Assembly (NCBI RefSeq): GCF_901709675.1
Contig: NC_051094.1
Location: 11,400,501-11,464,500 of the forward strand
DNA length: 64,000 nt
Direction: 5' to 3'
Source of the DNA: Syngnathus acus
Taxonomy: Eukaryota > Chordata > Actinopteri > Syngnathiformes > Syngnathidae
The notes under the pieces were generated by a model. That model ran no database searches. It was not told where the DNA came from and saw only the letters and a list, made by a program, of their open reading frames with translations. The translations under genes were made by a program, and so were the position numbers. Shown here piece after piece: positions 49,481-62,713 of the stretch (positions are counted from its first letter, which is position 1; every line of letters begins with the position of its first letter).

Positions 49481-52189
49481 TATTAGACACCCGACACTGG
49501 ATGCTTCAATAGCAGATTCTCATTGCTCTCTTCATTGGTTTCATGTATGACTAACTAAATAAACGTTTTATCAAATAAAATGTAAACTTAAAAGCTAAAT
49601 AGATAGAACACAATGACTCAAGAGCCGACAGAATGCCTCTTTTTTCAAATCCCATCAATATAAGTTGCTATACTCTCTTCCTCTCCTTACGAGTCAAGTC
49701 AGGCAGTTGAGGAAAGAAAATTAAGACGACGTACATACATAACATATGTATACACCTTACCACAATAATTACAAATTGCTATCAGATAATAGTAAAATAC
49801 ATTTGTTTGGGGAACGGGCACAATCTTAAGAGTATGAACGTAAAGAGCTTGTTAGTGAATAATCGTAAAACCAAAAGCAGCACCAGTATACAGATTTAGA
49901 GCACACAGTGCCCATTTTGTACAAGATGCCGGTGGTTCAGAGCAGACACCTAGATATCCATCGCTATCTAAATATTAATATTTCTGACAATATACAGAAC
50001 ATGTTCAGTGAGTGAAACACAATTTTCAGTAACATTGTACATGTTATATGCTATGAATTAATAAATCTGAATATGAGATTGCTGCATGTCCAAAATGTAA
50101 TCTGGAAATTTGCTGTATTGCATCCCCAGTTTATTTCACAGGTAGCCTCATGATAGCTGAAGCAGAAATGCAATATGTCATGCAAAATTAGTTCAGAGAG
50201 AATAAGTTTCAGGGGGAAGCCAAATGTTATGAGGGAGTCCATAATGGCAGAGGCAGCTTTATCTGTGCTGCTCTCTTACAGAGACTCTAATTACATTTCA
50301 CAGATTGTGCTACAATAGCTGCTGGTAACCTTTAGTGGATGGGCTTTTCAATAATGCAAACTACACATTTTCATATCTGTTCCCCCCCTCCTGTGATTCC
50401 CATTTATTAATTTGCCGAACACAATAAAACAAAGACTCGTCGTAATGTGCTCCTTGGCTCAAAAAGCAGCCAACAAGATAAAAATACAAAGCCATCTCTC
50501 ATGCAATGAAGAATGGTCTCGCATGCAAACAAGCGACATAAAGTCTGACGTTTTCAATTTGAAAGGCAATTTGCTATCGAATTGCAAAGTGCTGTATTCC
50601 TCCCTGTATTTATTTGTTTTAATCATTTTGTTTATCACCTTGTTTAAATGTTCATTTACCCTCTAAGACTTAGAGTCTAAGTCCAAGTACAATCCAAGTG
50701 TGACTTAAATTACAAAAGAATGCATTCAGGTTAAGTATTAAGTATAATTGATGATTCAACTGTTCAATTCATCTCTAGTCTGCAATTTTTCCAGAGCTGT
50801 TTTGTTTCACATTTTAATTTAGACAGTCCTCGCTTGAACAGTGTCTTGTGCGAGACCTTCAGAGCATACATAAGCAATATCACAGGCACTTCAACTGACA
50901 ATGACAATCTTATCTTCTTTTGCGAATACAGAAATGTCATATTCCCTTGACATTACCAAACTTTCACTCCGCCTCTAATGTGCATCATAATACATCATTG
51001 ACCATTTCACACAGCTTGCAGCCTCTGTATCCACACATAGCAAAAACTAAAAACTGTCTCGAGGCAAAAAACACACTTCAGTACTTTACTTTTATTCTGA
51101 GAACAAAATCTGAAACCAACCAACCTGACAGTGTTGGGGGATAAACATCAGAGGACAGCTGTAATGATAGATGTGGCAATAATGATTGACAATATATATA
51201 AATAAAGTATATATATATCGTAATGATCTAAATCCTGTACGGCAGCTGCTACAAGGGGTTTTTTAATTGAATGATTATTGTATTAAATAGTTGCTTTAAT
51301 GGAGCGTGCACTCCTGCAATTATTTCTGCTTTAGGAACCTGAACCCTGGGCAGGTCTTTAGAGCCACAGGCATTTGAATTACTTCCAAATGAGTGGTCAT
51401 CGTCATGAGTTTGATGTCTACCAGTGTCAGATCAGAGCACGGTATGATCTATGAAATAAAACCAATTGTAAAGATTCTTAACACAACCAAGCAAACTGGT
51501 CAGTCTTAAAATATTCATCTATGACTTGGTTCTAAAAATATAAACTGCAAAAAAAATTGGTGGATTATCCTTTGACTCAAATATAGCTACAGGAAGAAGA
51601 GACCGAAATTACAATTGAACAAATCTGATTTATTTCCTTGATCCTTGGCGGTTCTTCCCGTGATAGGATCAATATTTTCCACAGCAATCTCCTTATTCAA
51701 ACATATCAAATAATGAGCATATTTAAGCAGAACAGTGATGATGATAGCCTAATTCTTTCCTAAACCCAAGCATGATTACAGAATATAGAATCGTTTATGA
51801 GTGATACGGCTGGTGTCTGACATCATATTTTCTCTGGTATTTGACAGAGCCCACATGATCCTGGAAGCTTAATTCAGACTCTTGAATAAGAACAAGAAAT
51901 AAAAGATGCTAGAATTCACCTGATCTGAATTATTCATCAGAAATCTTAGTAATGCAGGTGAGTCTGCAAATGCAAACACGCTTAGTGATCATAGTTGATG
52001 TGTTGGATTTTTATGGACGTGTCTTGGACCAGGGTTTTAAAATTACAACATACTGTATGTGGCACTGAGGTGGTAGGTTTCCCTGGGTTCTAACCCTCCT
52101 ACACGCACATGTGCACAATCCACGCGAGCTTTATAATCTGCCCTAATGTAAAAAACATATACTGTATATACATATATAAATAAACAAAT
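49481..52189. other. Unique AT-rich DNA
   Basis: No gene is supported. A short AT tract lies at 51191-51218. The block 51260-51440 is repeat-free with several TAATT-type cores and may be regulatory. Confidence 0.4.
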
Positions 52190-52306
52190 CATCCATTCTT
52201 TCATCTTCTGAACCGCTTATCCTCACGAGGGGCGCTGGAGATTATCTCAGCAGTCTTTGGGTAGTAGGCGACGTACGCCCTGAACTGGTCACCAGCTAAT
52301 CGCAGG
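52190..52306 (-). mobile_element. Teleost short retroposon
   Basis: Reverse orientation: ATCCATTCTTTCATCTTCTG, AACCGCTTATCCTCACGAGG, AGTAGGCGACGTACGCCCTG, AACTGGTCACCAGCTAATCG. Same family as 46021-46229, truncated after the CGCAGG phrase. Confidence 0.88.
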
Positions 52307-53821
52307 TATAAAGAAAATAAATGGTATTTTCTTTGCCTTGTGAAACCCACTCATAACTTCACTGCCTCGTTTTCAATAATTTAATATACACCTAGACTGG
52401 TAAGCCACAGCTTCCATATTTCCGTCAAGATCAGTACCAAACTGAAATGCTTTCCCGCTCCCATCCACTGTGAAATTCATCACCACACATTTACAATATG
52501 TCAGTGGCAAAAAACAGATTCAGGCAGACTGAGGTGTCCATTTCCACCCAAGCACCAGTGGACCTCCAATGGGGAAATGCTTGACTGCGGAGATACCTGC
52601 AAGAAATTAAATTCTCCACTTGGCTGGCTCGGGTGACTGGTCCTGGTCTGCCGGCCTCCTCCTTCATTATTCCTGGGCCGATAACTGACTGAACTGGATG
52701 TCTTGTCTGTTTAAAGCCAGCTCAGCTGCTTCATGGGAGGAACAGGCTTGTCACTCTTCACTGGAACACACTGTATTAGCATCCCCACTTCATTTATTTG
52801 ACTTGGATTCCTTACACCCATCACGCGCCACCTGTCCCCAAAAGACATTTGCAATTCACCACTGCTCAACCTCCTGCATCTTTTACAGAACTATTCAAAA
52901 TAACGTGTCAAGATTTTTCATTAAAATGTCATTTATATGTCACTCAGTTGATTTAGTTTGGAAACAATAAAGGTGACCTTAATTGTACTTTTTCGTGAGA
53001 CACAGCAGAAAGCTGGTTAAATTCGTAAAATCTTTACAGGGTTACTATTATTTCTTACTCAAGGGAAAAAATAATGAATGGAATAATAATAATCTTTGGA
53101 ACATAATGAAATGAACAAATGGTTTTATACACATTGCTGTTGTTTAAAATTTAGGGTATTTTGATTTCCAGAAAATTTAGGTTGTACCCTTTCTTACTGT
53201 TCTACAATTTCTTGACTGTATTACAGTGTAGGGATTAAATAAGAAAAATGTTTGTGTGTGAACAAACATGACTCATGATGCTCAAAGCGCTAGGGTCGTT
53301 GGTAAATGGAGCATGTGACTTTAGGCAAGAGGGTGCGTGGAAACGCCGTTTTCCGTCTGTAAGTAAATGCATGTACATTTGCTCTTAAGACCAACAGCAT
53401 TTTGACTTTGGTTCAGCGGTTGGGTAGCCAATTAAGGGGCGAACAAAATACTGGAAAAAAAGTTCCTGTTTCATTGGAAAATTCATTCTAAAACACATAC
53501 AATCAAAGGCAATGCATGGACGTTGAAATTTAGTCATAACCTGTTCATTTCTCAAAAGACTTTTATGAGGTTTATTTTTTTGTCAATGCCAGAGTGTGTG
53601 CTATCAATACATAACATATAAAAAAAGGTCTGAAAATATTTTCACCTGACATTAAAAAGTTGTTTCTAGTTCCATTGTCATAATTGTGGTAGCGTTTAAT
53701 ACATGAGTATGGGGAAAAAAACTGCTTATGTGGGGTTATTGTTAGGTGTGAACCATTGACGAGTTGTCACGTAATGTGTTATAAACTCAGAAGCAACTTG
53801 ATAGCTAACTGTTTTAACAGT
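52307..53821. other. Unique noncoding DNA
   Basis: No gene, RNA or transposon recognised. The 90-codon frame at 52698-52970 has no domain. Confidence 0.5.
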
Positions 53822-53980
53822 GTTATGACTCAAGCGGTAGCATGCTCGTGGTTGTGAACCTGAGCCCCTGTGACCATATTCAAGTGCACTTGAGCAAGAC
53901 ACTGAATTCTTGATGCCATCAGCAGGTGAATGAGAAGACAATGTGCAAGTGCTTTGAATACCTTGAAGGTAGAAAAGCAC
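53822..53980 (+). mobile_element. Degenerate tRNA-derived SINE
   Basis: The head GACTCAAGCGGTAGCATGC resembles an RNA polymerase III A box, and GTGAACCTGAGCCCC lies where the B box is expected. The body has CTTGAGCAAGACACTGAATT, GTGAATGAGAAGACAATG and AAGTGCTTTGAATACCTTGA ending AGGTAGAAAAGCAC. These match the recurring order of a percomorph SINE body (TTGAGCAAGACACTGAA ... AAAGCGCTTTGAGTACC ... AGAAAAGCGC). It is diverged and no target duplication was identified. Confidence 0.8.
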
Positions 53981-56478
53981 AAACAAGCGAAAGCCTGAGC
54001 ACATAACAAATCGAACCAATGAATATGACATACCATAACTATTTTGTTCACAGGTTGGCCTTCAAATGAGTGGCTTTCTAATTTAGATATGTAATACTTA
54101 GTAGAAAAAAGCAGAGAAAAAACATTATTTGTGGCATCCATTCACTTATTGGATCATAAAGCACTTTTATGCAAAGCCATCTCGGTAACAAACATGAAAA
54201 AAACCCAGACAGAAATCATCTTTTGCAGGTTATTTAACACCCAACGCCCACTTCTTGGGTGTAACCACAAAACCAATAGTGTTGCGGGCCAAAATGCTTT
54301 CCAAAGTGTCAAGTGATTGCTTTTTGAGGTTGCTGTTGGTTAACTTCCTAATTGGTATAATTTTTCACATGTACATAAGTGTCATGCCATGATGGGCTTT
54401 AGCATCCTTGGTAATGCAGTGGCCTGTAGTTCAACCTTGAGATCAATAATGTATTAAACTCAAGAGCTTATTGAAATAATAGAAGAGCTTGCATGGTGGA
54501 AGAAAGTCAAACAAAGAAAAATGCACAGACAAAAGTGTGCGATTCTGTGCCAGGCGTCTTGTGAGAAATGCATTGTTTTCATGCCAGAGCTCCAAAAAAG
54601 GGACAATGAACATCTGAGTGATGTGAAAACGCTGGTACATAGCGAGCAACAAAAAGCGGCACCTGAGTCCAAATGAACCGCAAAACCAAAATGTGTGAAC
54701 ACAAACAGTTCATCTTCTCTCATTTGGATAGCAGTCAGCATGTTGAGGAAAGTAGCCAACAATCTGAGACTGCTTTGTCTGTCCTGGTGCTTGTGGTGAA
54801 TATAACATGTGGCAATCTGCAGTTCCCTGCTGCTATCTTTTGCTCTTGGATCTTTGTGTTTTGACAGTGTTTGAGAGAAGAACAGTCTGTGAGGTGTCAG
54901 GTGAAGACTATATGTGACAGATTTGGAGGGGAAATCAAGAGAAGACAAACAAGCAGCTAAATGCTTGGGAAATGTCTCAGCTCTCAGACAGAAGGCGATA
55001 AGTGCTGTTGACGTGGACATGACAAGCCAGCAACAGTAAACCTCAGGACACGCAATCCCACCGGAGGCAAAGGAGTGGACACAATTGTTAATGACGGAAG
55101 AATGAGCTTAACAGCTTTTATGAATGGAATTAAAAAGAAGGCAGAAGCCTTGCGAGCAGCAGCACCATATAATATCGGGCTGCTTTCTGTTGCTATTTTG
55201 ACACAACAATCCATTTCAAACAGGGTTTGATTTCTTCGGATAAATTAAAAAGGCAAGAGATGCTGAAATATACTGTCAGGTTGAGTGAGCTTTTCCTGTT
55301 AGAGAAAAAAAAAAAAAACAGCCGAAAGCATGCTGTGTTTATAATTTTCTAAGATGATGTACATAGTACGGTTTCCCACTGGCGTAAAATGAATGTGTCT
55401 GATTGCACTGCATATCATTAAGAAACCAGTTCCTACACCTAATAAAGCATCAAGTGAGTGTAATTATAATTATTTTCAATTTTCTATGGTCTCTGACTTC
55501 TTGAACAGCAGATTTTTCTTATTGGACATTCCATTCCCCATACCGGAATGTCTAAAATGGCATAAGTCTAACGTTCTGAAATGTTTATCCAGGAGTGGAT
55601 GTGAAATCAAAATAGGGATAAAACATTTGAATTACAGAACACAACTGTGGTGTCTGCCCTCTTGGACTGCGACATCATGAATATATATTGCATTATGAAG
55701 ATGTGATGACATTTAGAGCGATCACATTTAGCCCTCCTTTTTGTGCCTGTGTTTCTGCTCTTTCCACTAATGCATTTTGCAGCAAGGAATGCATCTTAAA
55801 AGATTCCGTGAGAAATGTCAGCCTAAGCAGACATTACTTTGTGAGCCGAAATCCTTTCAGTCTGCTCTTGTGAACTCTCCCAACATCTACAGTAGCTTAT
55901 ACACAAGCCGACTTCATCCTAATTACTCCTTAGAAGGCAAGTCACCCCAGGTAGAATAGAAATGAAGCCGCCTCCCTCCTCCCTCCCTCCACCTTTTACT
56001 TCCATTTTGACTATAAGCACACTTCCTCTCAGACCGATGTGGTTGTTTACATTCATCTGTGGGACTGCGTCGGATGCAGCGAAAAGGCATGGGAGAGAGG
56101 GAGAGACGGAGGGAGAGGCTTGACCAGTTGGGCGCTGTCTCCCACCTCATTACCAGATGCAAATGAAACGGGTACACATGTTTAATATTTAGTGGCAGCA
56201 GAAATGTCAGGCTGGCACAAGATGGAATTAAACAGCACTGTCAGCGCAAGTGAACTCAAGGCTTTCTCAGCTATTTCACTTCATATTGAGTTACTGTCAC
56301 AATTTATTTTACAGCGGTGGGACGACTAGTGTGAAAATGTTCTGTGATGCCGTTAAGAAAGGAGAGGGAATCAAGGAAGAAGTGTGAAGGGTATTGCTCT
56401 GCTGAGGCTTTTTAGTTGTTTCTCAGCTTTGTGACAAATCTTTATTGTCTCATCACAAAGCCGCACTATTAATCACAA
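53981..56478. other. Noncoding DNA with the longest open frame of the window
   Basis: A 186-codon minus-strand frame (54460-55020) overlaps purine-rich plus-strand frames at about 54455-54675 and 55012-55227. None has a recognised domain. An A-run lies near 55305-55318 and a C-rich CCTCC tract near 55972-55992. Confidence 0.4.
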
Positions 56479-56490
56479 CCCCCCCCCCCC
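56479..56490. repeat. C12 homopolymer
   Basis: Twelve consecutive C. Confidence 0.95.
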
Positions 56491-57229
56491 TCCCCAATAA
56501 TTGTACTGGCATTTCTGTCTGATTGGTTTGTGCAAAGTAGACTGATTAAATCCAAAAGAAGGAACTAACATAATATGAGAGACAGAGCGAGACATAAACT
56601 CCAACATACAGTAGATATGTTATTCACACTGGACTGCTGAGCTTAACAGACCTCCCATGAGAAGGGTTTGGTTTAACTAATCCCGATGATCCAGACTCAT
56701 ATCAAATGTGTCAGACAGACCACACCATAGGCATAAAGGATTTAAACCAATGCGGATTTGCTTTCTGCTTTGAAAATAGCATTTCTGATAACTGTAAATC
56801 CCCCACTTTTTTTAGAGTGCAAAACTATATGTTGTCTTTTACCACACACCAATGAATATTATCACAGTCAGGGCTCAGGCAAGTTAATGTTTATTTTAAT
56901 CAGCATGGCAGATAACACTGGGACCCACAGGGACCTAATTAAAGATACAGTACATAGGAGGTTTATCTCCACAGCACTGGCAAATGTCTGCTCAATGGTT
57001 TATCCTGGAAAAAGAGTTTTCAGTTGTTGTCTGACCAGACTAATATGTAGTCTGGAATCAAACAACAAGGTTAAAAGATGCAAAAGTGTTATTCTTAATT
57101 TATTCCAAGCAATTAAGCTCTGTCGACTTAGAATTAACGGAAAAGAAACTTTTGCTGTGGACAGGAAGTCAATACACTCCCACTGACTTCTAAAAAATAG
57201 AAATGGATCATTATTCCAAAGTGGGGGCT
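56491..57229. other. Unique noncoding DNA
   Basis: The 142-codon frame at 56758-57186 has no domain and is within chance range. Confidence 0.45.
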
Positions 57230-57620
57230 TTAAAACAGCATTTTAAATGTTACCCCACTGTTCAAGATCATGAAAACCTTTAATTTCATGCAAATGAACA
57301 GCCAGGAGCAGGGCGCTTAATGTAAACGAATGCTTCTTTTGTTGAAGTGAGCCACAGAGAGAGAGCGAGAGAGAGCGGTTGGGAAGAAAATTCCCAAGGA
57401 TTCTTTAATTGCTATCTGAAATTATGTAAATCCCTCTGCTAGGCTGAGTGCAATTATCCTGTGACTCTGGCTGCCAGCTTTACTAATGTCTAACAAAATA
57501 TCGGTGGGTGACATTTAGACGTGGTAATGCAAATGAGAATTAATTTTTCTTCCAAGACAAAGGGCAGTCGAAAGATCACACCATTTTATACAATAAAGGC
57601 TGAAAAATTAAGGTTTGCAA
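57230..57620. promoter_or_regulatory. Candidate enhancer block with two POU octamers
   Basis: ATGCAAAT occurs twice in the same orientation (57288-57295 and 57527-57534), the second followed closely by AATTAATT (57538-57545), a POU-plus-homeodomain arrangement. A (GA)n tract lies at about 57356-57375. The remaining sequence is repeat-free. Conservation and activity are inferred. Confidence 0.38.
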
Positions 57621-59179
57621 AATGACAAAAAAATGTTGATCTGGAAATGAGCCCACACTGAAGTCCATTTTATCAGCAGCATGTAGTGAATTCCATTACT
57701 TTCTCTATTCTGCACTATTACAGTAATGTATTCCTGTGGCCACAGAGAGCTATTCTGCATGCACAAGACATTAATTTGGAGTCGGAATTAATTGCAGTGG
57801 GCCTCGTTTTTAGTAATGATATGGAGAGCCCTCCTCACCCCGCCGTTGTTGGAACACATTCCTGCCCTAGTCAGGATGTTAGACTGTTTGGGTCACATTT
57901 TTCTATTTATCTCCCCTGGTACAGAGATGGATGTAGGCCAGCCACTGCAGCCTGGTGAGACTCCCTTGTGTTAAGCTCACAACACCTGTCCTAGCGTGCG
58001 CCGTCCCCCGCCCCCACTCCACCTCACGCCCAATCTTTACCAGGCCAAGGAGGAGCACCATCTCTCTCCCCCAACTGATTGTCTCCTGGGACTAAGGAGC
58101 AAGATGGGAAGCAATGTTCAGGGATGGTGTTCGCAGGGAATTCTGCCATCTAAAACTGCATTTCTTCACCGGAAACCAAATTACAATCTGCTGACATGGA
58201 GAGAATACTGGCTATTAATATTTTAGTATGAAGACTGTGTAACATCCCTCAGCTATGACAATTCTCAGATGAGGGAGAGACGCATGACACACCGACAAAT
58301 GCCTGTTACGCGGTACAATTTAATGATGCATTTTTCCAAATAGAATTTTCGGAATAGACTTTAAGAATGTGTCTAACGTTTAGCAATTAAAACCGCAAAC
58401 TCTAAGGATTAATACATTCATGCATTTTGAGCCCGCTGCAAAGTCCAGCATGTATTTGCTATTGCATTTAACCCCGACTGCACCTCATATCATCTTCCTC
58501 CTCCTCATCTCTAGTCTTCCATCCGCCACCCATACATCCATCAGAGTTCTGTCATGGTGGAAGGGCTTCGATGCTCCTTCCTGATGCGGCCATCAAGGCT
58601 CTCTATCTAACACAAGCCGACACATCATAATAACAGTAAGAGGCCTTTCCTGTCCACTGTCATGCTTGGAGAGATTAGTTCCCCTCCACAAAACCCAGGT
58701 AATTTGCTTTTGCTGAAGCACATTTGTCGGCGCTATTCTTTCAGGTTAACTAGTTCACAAGAGGAGATGAGACACTTGCTGCGGTGTTTGCACCTTTTAT
58801 AGTGTTATTCCTCTCCGCTACTTGAAATAGGCACCAAAAAGCCATCCTCAGCCATGCAGGTGTCTGCATAGATGTTGCCGTAGTCATTTAATGTTGTTGT
58901 CGTTCATGCATACATTTACTGCCGCAATGTAAAACATAAAGAAGCATAGAGTGAATTGTTTTTCTGATGTGCTCATACTTGACCAATCTAAGAATAACTG
59001 ACCATTTGGGGACTACTAAATGACATCAAATCAAATGTCATCTTTGGAAAATGTTTTTTAAAATATAAAGCAAATGTTGACATAAATTTCCTTGAGCTGA
59101 CAGGAAAACAAAAATGTCTTCAAATAAGAGTTTCTCTCGCTAGGTCTGATATCTATATTTAATTTTTTTTGTTATTAAT
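57621..59179. other. Unique noncoding DNA
   Basis: No gene is supported. Parts at 57680-57960 and 58620-58800 are repeat-free and could be regulatory; nothing is recognised. Confidence 0.4.
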
Positions 59180-59360
59180 CACCCAGGGAAGCTCTAAACT
59201 CCCCCCCCCCCTGCATGAATGGGTTGTGCTCTATGTCTTCTCACATTTGCAGCATGATCATATTTCATAAATGCTGCATTTGAATTTTTATGTACGGAGT
59301 ATGCAATATTCATGATAAACTGAATATGTAAATAGGTAACCTTTATTTATGGGGCCCTGC
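59180..59360. promoter_or_regulatory. Candidate conserved noncoding block
   Basis: After a C11 run (59201-59211) the sequence is repeat-free with TATGCAATATTCATGATAAAC and CATTTGAATTTTTATG cores. Inferred from texture only. Confidence 0.27.
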
Positions 59361-60080
59361 CAGAGTCCTACTCTTAAGTATTTCTTTCGTTGATAAGATG
59401 GATTGACAAAAATGTTAGTTAGGGGAATACTTGGGTGGCACTGGAATGATTGATAATTAGCAGCTCAATATATGCTGGCGGAAGGTCATAATTATCTTTT
59501 TTTCAGACAGCTTTTTTTTTCCAGGTACATACATCATGTATCTATTTGTTATTCTAAATGATGATAAAAAATGTTTACGATGTGCTTTTATGGTATTTGC
59601 TGCCTTGTATGAGGATATGTGTTGTATTCCTGCACTAAGCTGGAAATAGCTAAAATTGCACTGACATAAACTAGTCGAGTTTGAATGTTATCGTCACACA
59701 TTTAATCCTACCGCTGCATTCCATTATTTCAAGCCAAGTGCCTAAAATTACCTGTCCCATCTTGAAAAAGCTCCTTCCCTGATGTTTAGAGAGCGGGGAT
59801 GCTCCAAATACGATTTTACATCCACTTATGGAAATCCATTGTTCCTTGAGCATTTCCACATACAAACCAATACTGTGCTATTTCTAAGAGGTCCAAGACC
59901 TCAATTATATCAAAGGCAGTTTGTCCTGCTGGTGAGCTGCCTGCAGAAGGCCTCAGACAACTGTGTCAATGCTACCCCCTTGTGACCACAGTGCAGCAGA
60001 AGAATTTCAACATAGAAAAAAGGCTTTTTGCTCAGAAGACAAGGCTCGACTCACATAATGGAATATAGCATATGTATATA
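59361..60080. other. Unique noncoding DNA
   Basis: Nothing recognised. Confidence 0.5.
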
Positions 60081-60162
60081 TGTGTGTGTGTGTGTGTGTG
60101 CGCATATATGAATGAATGAATGAATGAATGAATGAATGAATGAATGAATGAATGAATGAATG
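60081..60162. repeat. (TG)10 and (TGAA)n compound microsatellite
   Basis: (TG)10 at 60081-60100, a ten-base spacer, then about thirteen and a half TGAA units at 60109-60162, all perfect. Confidence 0.97.
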
Positions 60163-62620
60163 TACTGGTACTACTCTGTTGTATTACCAATTATGTATTT
60201 TAGTGCATGTGATCCAATGTTACAGCAATTTCAGTTGTTTAGGAGGGGATAATTAAAGCAATTTTTGAGTTAAATAAAAGTTTGAGAGAGTATTTGTGCA
60301 GTGTGGAATTGAAATGTGGCATGACAATACCTTTTGCTTAGTTTCCGGATCGCTTTCATTAACACAAAATATGTCTACAAAGTTGCAATGTTGACAAGCA
60401 GACAGATGCATGTCAGAGGCTTATGAAGGAATATTTTGGAGGGCACTCTCCTTGCTGTCCCGCCAGTATCGTCTTTGTATGCGCTCAAAAAGAAATAATT
60501 AGAGACACAGATTTATTATTCTGCAAATATGCTCGGCTCACTTGTCACATGTGGCAGAAAGAAAGAAAGAAAAAACAGGTACGGTTCTCTGAAGTGCAGT
60601 TTGCCATGAGCTGCCACTTTTTATTTCCCAAGTTTGTGCACAGTGCAACATTGGCAACTTGAGTTAAAAATGTGTCTTCTACTTATGATTCCTTTGACAT
60701 CAGTATTAAATTTGACTTAAGGAAACTTTAGTGAGCTTGCATATATGCATGATGGTTATTTAGCGGCTGCAGTACCTAAATGGATAACATGTTTGGTAAA
60801 AGGTCATTTCAGAGTTCAAAACCCAGCAATTAATGGTGAAAACATATAAAACAATATTTAAACATAACAATATAATGTGGTAACATAAATGTGTTTGTTT
60901 TGTTTTTATTCCAAATATTCAAGTATTACAAATAATACAAAGCTTCCTGTTTGTTTTCAGACAAAGTCCTTATATAAAACCATTTGCCGATGAAATTGAA
61001 GAAGCAAAATAAGCACAAGGAGAGAAAAAAATGTATATAAATGATGTTTGAATTGAAGAAATCTTAATGTAATACGGTGCACTGATGAATGGTGCAACAA
61101 CATCTTCTAAACTGAAGTCGTATACAGTGACAGAAAATTGTGGGTGGGTGGGTTCACATAATCAGTTGTTAGGCATAATTCACAGTGTTCCAATGAGGAC
61201 CTATTAAGGGGCTGCACAGTGTTGATATCCCACCCAAGCCCTCAGGTTGCAGCATGTCAATCACAGACCTTTCGCCCTCGTATTGACACCTCGCATTGAC
61301 TTTCCTTCACACACATCAGTGAGCCTAAACCATCTCATACAGGGTGACCATCACCCCCCCCAACCTCAAGAGAAGTTGATTTGTGCCTTCCTGCCAGCCC
61401 TGAGCGTAACCACTACTCAAGTCCTAGTCTAAGCAACATGTAAGGACATACTCCAAATAATATACATTTCTATTTCTGATTATTTTTTCTCTAACTTCCA
61501 GTGAATAAAATATTGTTTGTTTCCATGTGATCTCACAACATGTCACCCAATCTTACATATGACATCACAACCACTTCCATTCCCTTGGGTTGTTGTTGAG
61601 TTGGCACGCAAAGATGCCAAAAATACATATTAAGATTTATTTGTCTGCAACCACACAATAAAGCTATCTTTGCATTTCCATCTACTGAGTTCTTGTCCCA
61701 GTGGGAGTAGCCAGCTGAGAAATGTTATGCTTTCAAGCTTCGGGGAACGCCGATGTGAGCAATGTTCAGGGTGGGGGAAAAATGGTACTCTAGTTTTGTA
61801 CTATGAAAACAGAAAAGTATTCTTTCACATTCCGAAGGCTTTCAAGTGTTTTAAGATTTGCTTTTAGAATGTGGTTGCAATTATCGGTCATCTCAAAAAA
61901 GACTCTTTACCGGTCACTCCATCTCATTGTCTTATTATTTGTTCATCTGGGGCGTCATTGTCATGCTTCCCTTTCGTCTCCTGCCCATCCTCACACACTT
62001 CCTCTCACTAAAACAATCCATCTGAATGGTATGTTTTTTATCAAGCAGAATCATTTTGAAATCTCCCCATGATCCAAGGTTATGTCATTCTTATTTTCTG
62101 CAAATATAAATGTGCAACACCGAAGCGAAAGAAGTTGACTGTAAAAGTCGGGTGGAATATTTTACGACGTGCTTATGAAGGAAAAGAGGAGGTCTTGGAG
62201 AAAGCGGCGCTCTTCAGTGGATTGTGGATTTCATCCTCTTGCCATACACACATGTCGAAGTGTTTGTGGCAGCAGATGCAGCCCCTCTGTGACTGGAGTC
62301 CTAAATGAATTACTATAAAAAGGGTTACTCTGGGGCTGGATGGCTTTTATGAAATTGCACAGTGGTGAAAAGGGGGAGACGTCTTACCATAAAAGTTCAA
62401 TAAACTAGACATTTTCTCAATGACCAAATCCGAAGAAATGAAGTGCCAATTATTGTAAAAGTAATCATCTTTCTTTGATCAATTTCACTTTTCAATTCAA
62501 CTCCACTTGCTCATTTTGCACCTTTTAACTTACCCTTTTCATTTTTATTAACATTTAATGATATTCTTCTATGTTAAGACAATGATCAATTTCTATTTTC
62601 AAATGATCACAACATTCCAT
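60163..62620. other. Unique noncoding DNA
   Basis: No gene, RNA or transposon recognised. The stretch 61130-61430 is GC-richer than its surroundings. Confidence 0.45.
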
Positions 62621-62713
62621 TGCCCAATGACTGCTGGGATAGGCTCCAGCAAACCCGCGAACCTTGTGAGGATCATATAATAATATAATATAATAATAAC
62701 AATGGATGGGTGG
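62621..62713 (+). mobile_element. Truncated teleost retroposon 3' end
   Basis: TGCCCAATGACTGCTGGGAT, AGGCTCCAGCAAACCCGCGA and ACCTTGTGAGGAT match the family. An ATAAT-rich expansion follows before ATGGATGGGTGG. This is a 5'-truncated copy, as expected for target-primed retroposition. Confidence 0.85.

Noticed and set aside
56758-57186. 142-codon open frame, plus strand
   Set aside because: No domain or signal. With about 5.5% stops per codon, a couple of frames this long are expected in six frames of 64 kb.
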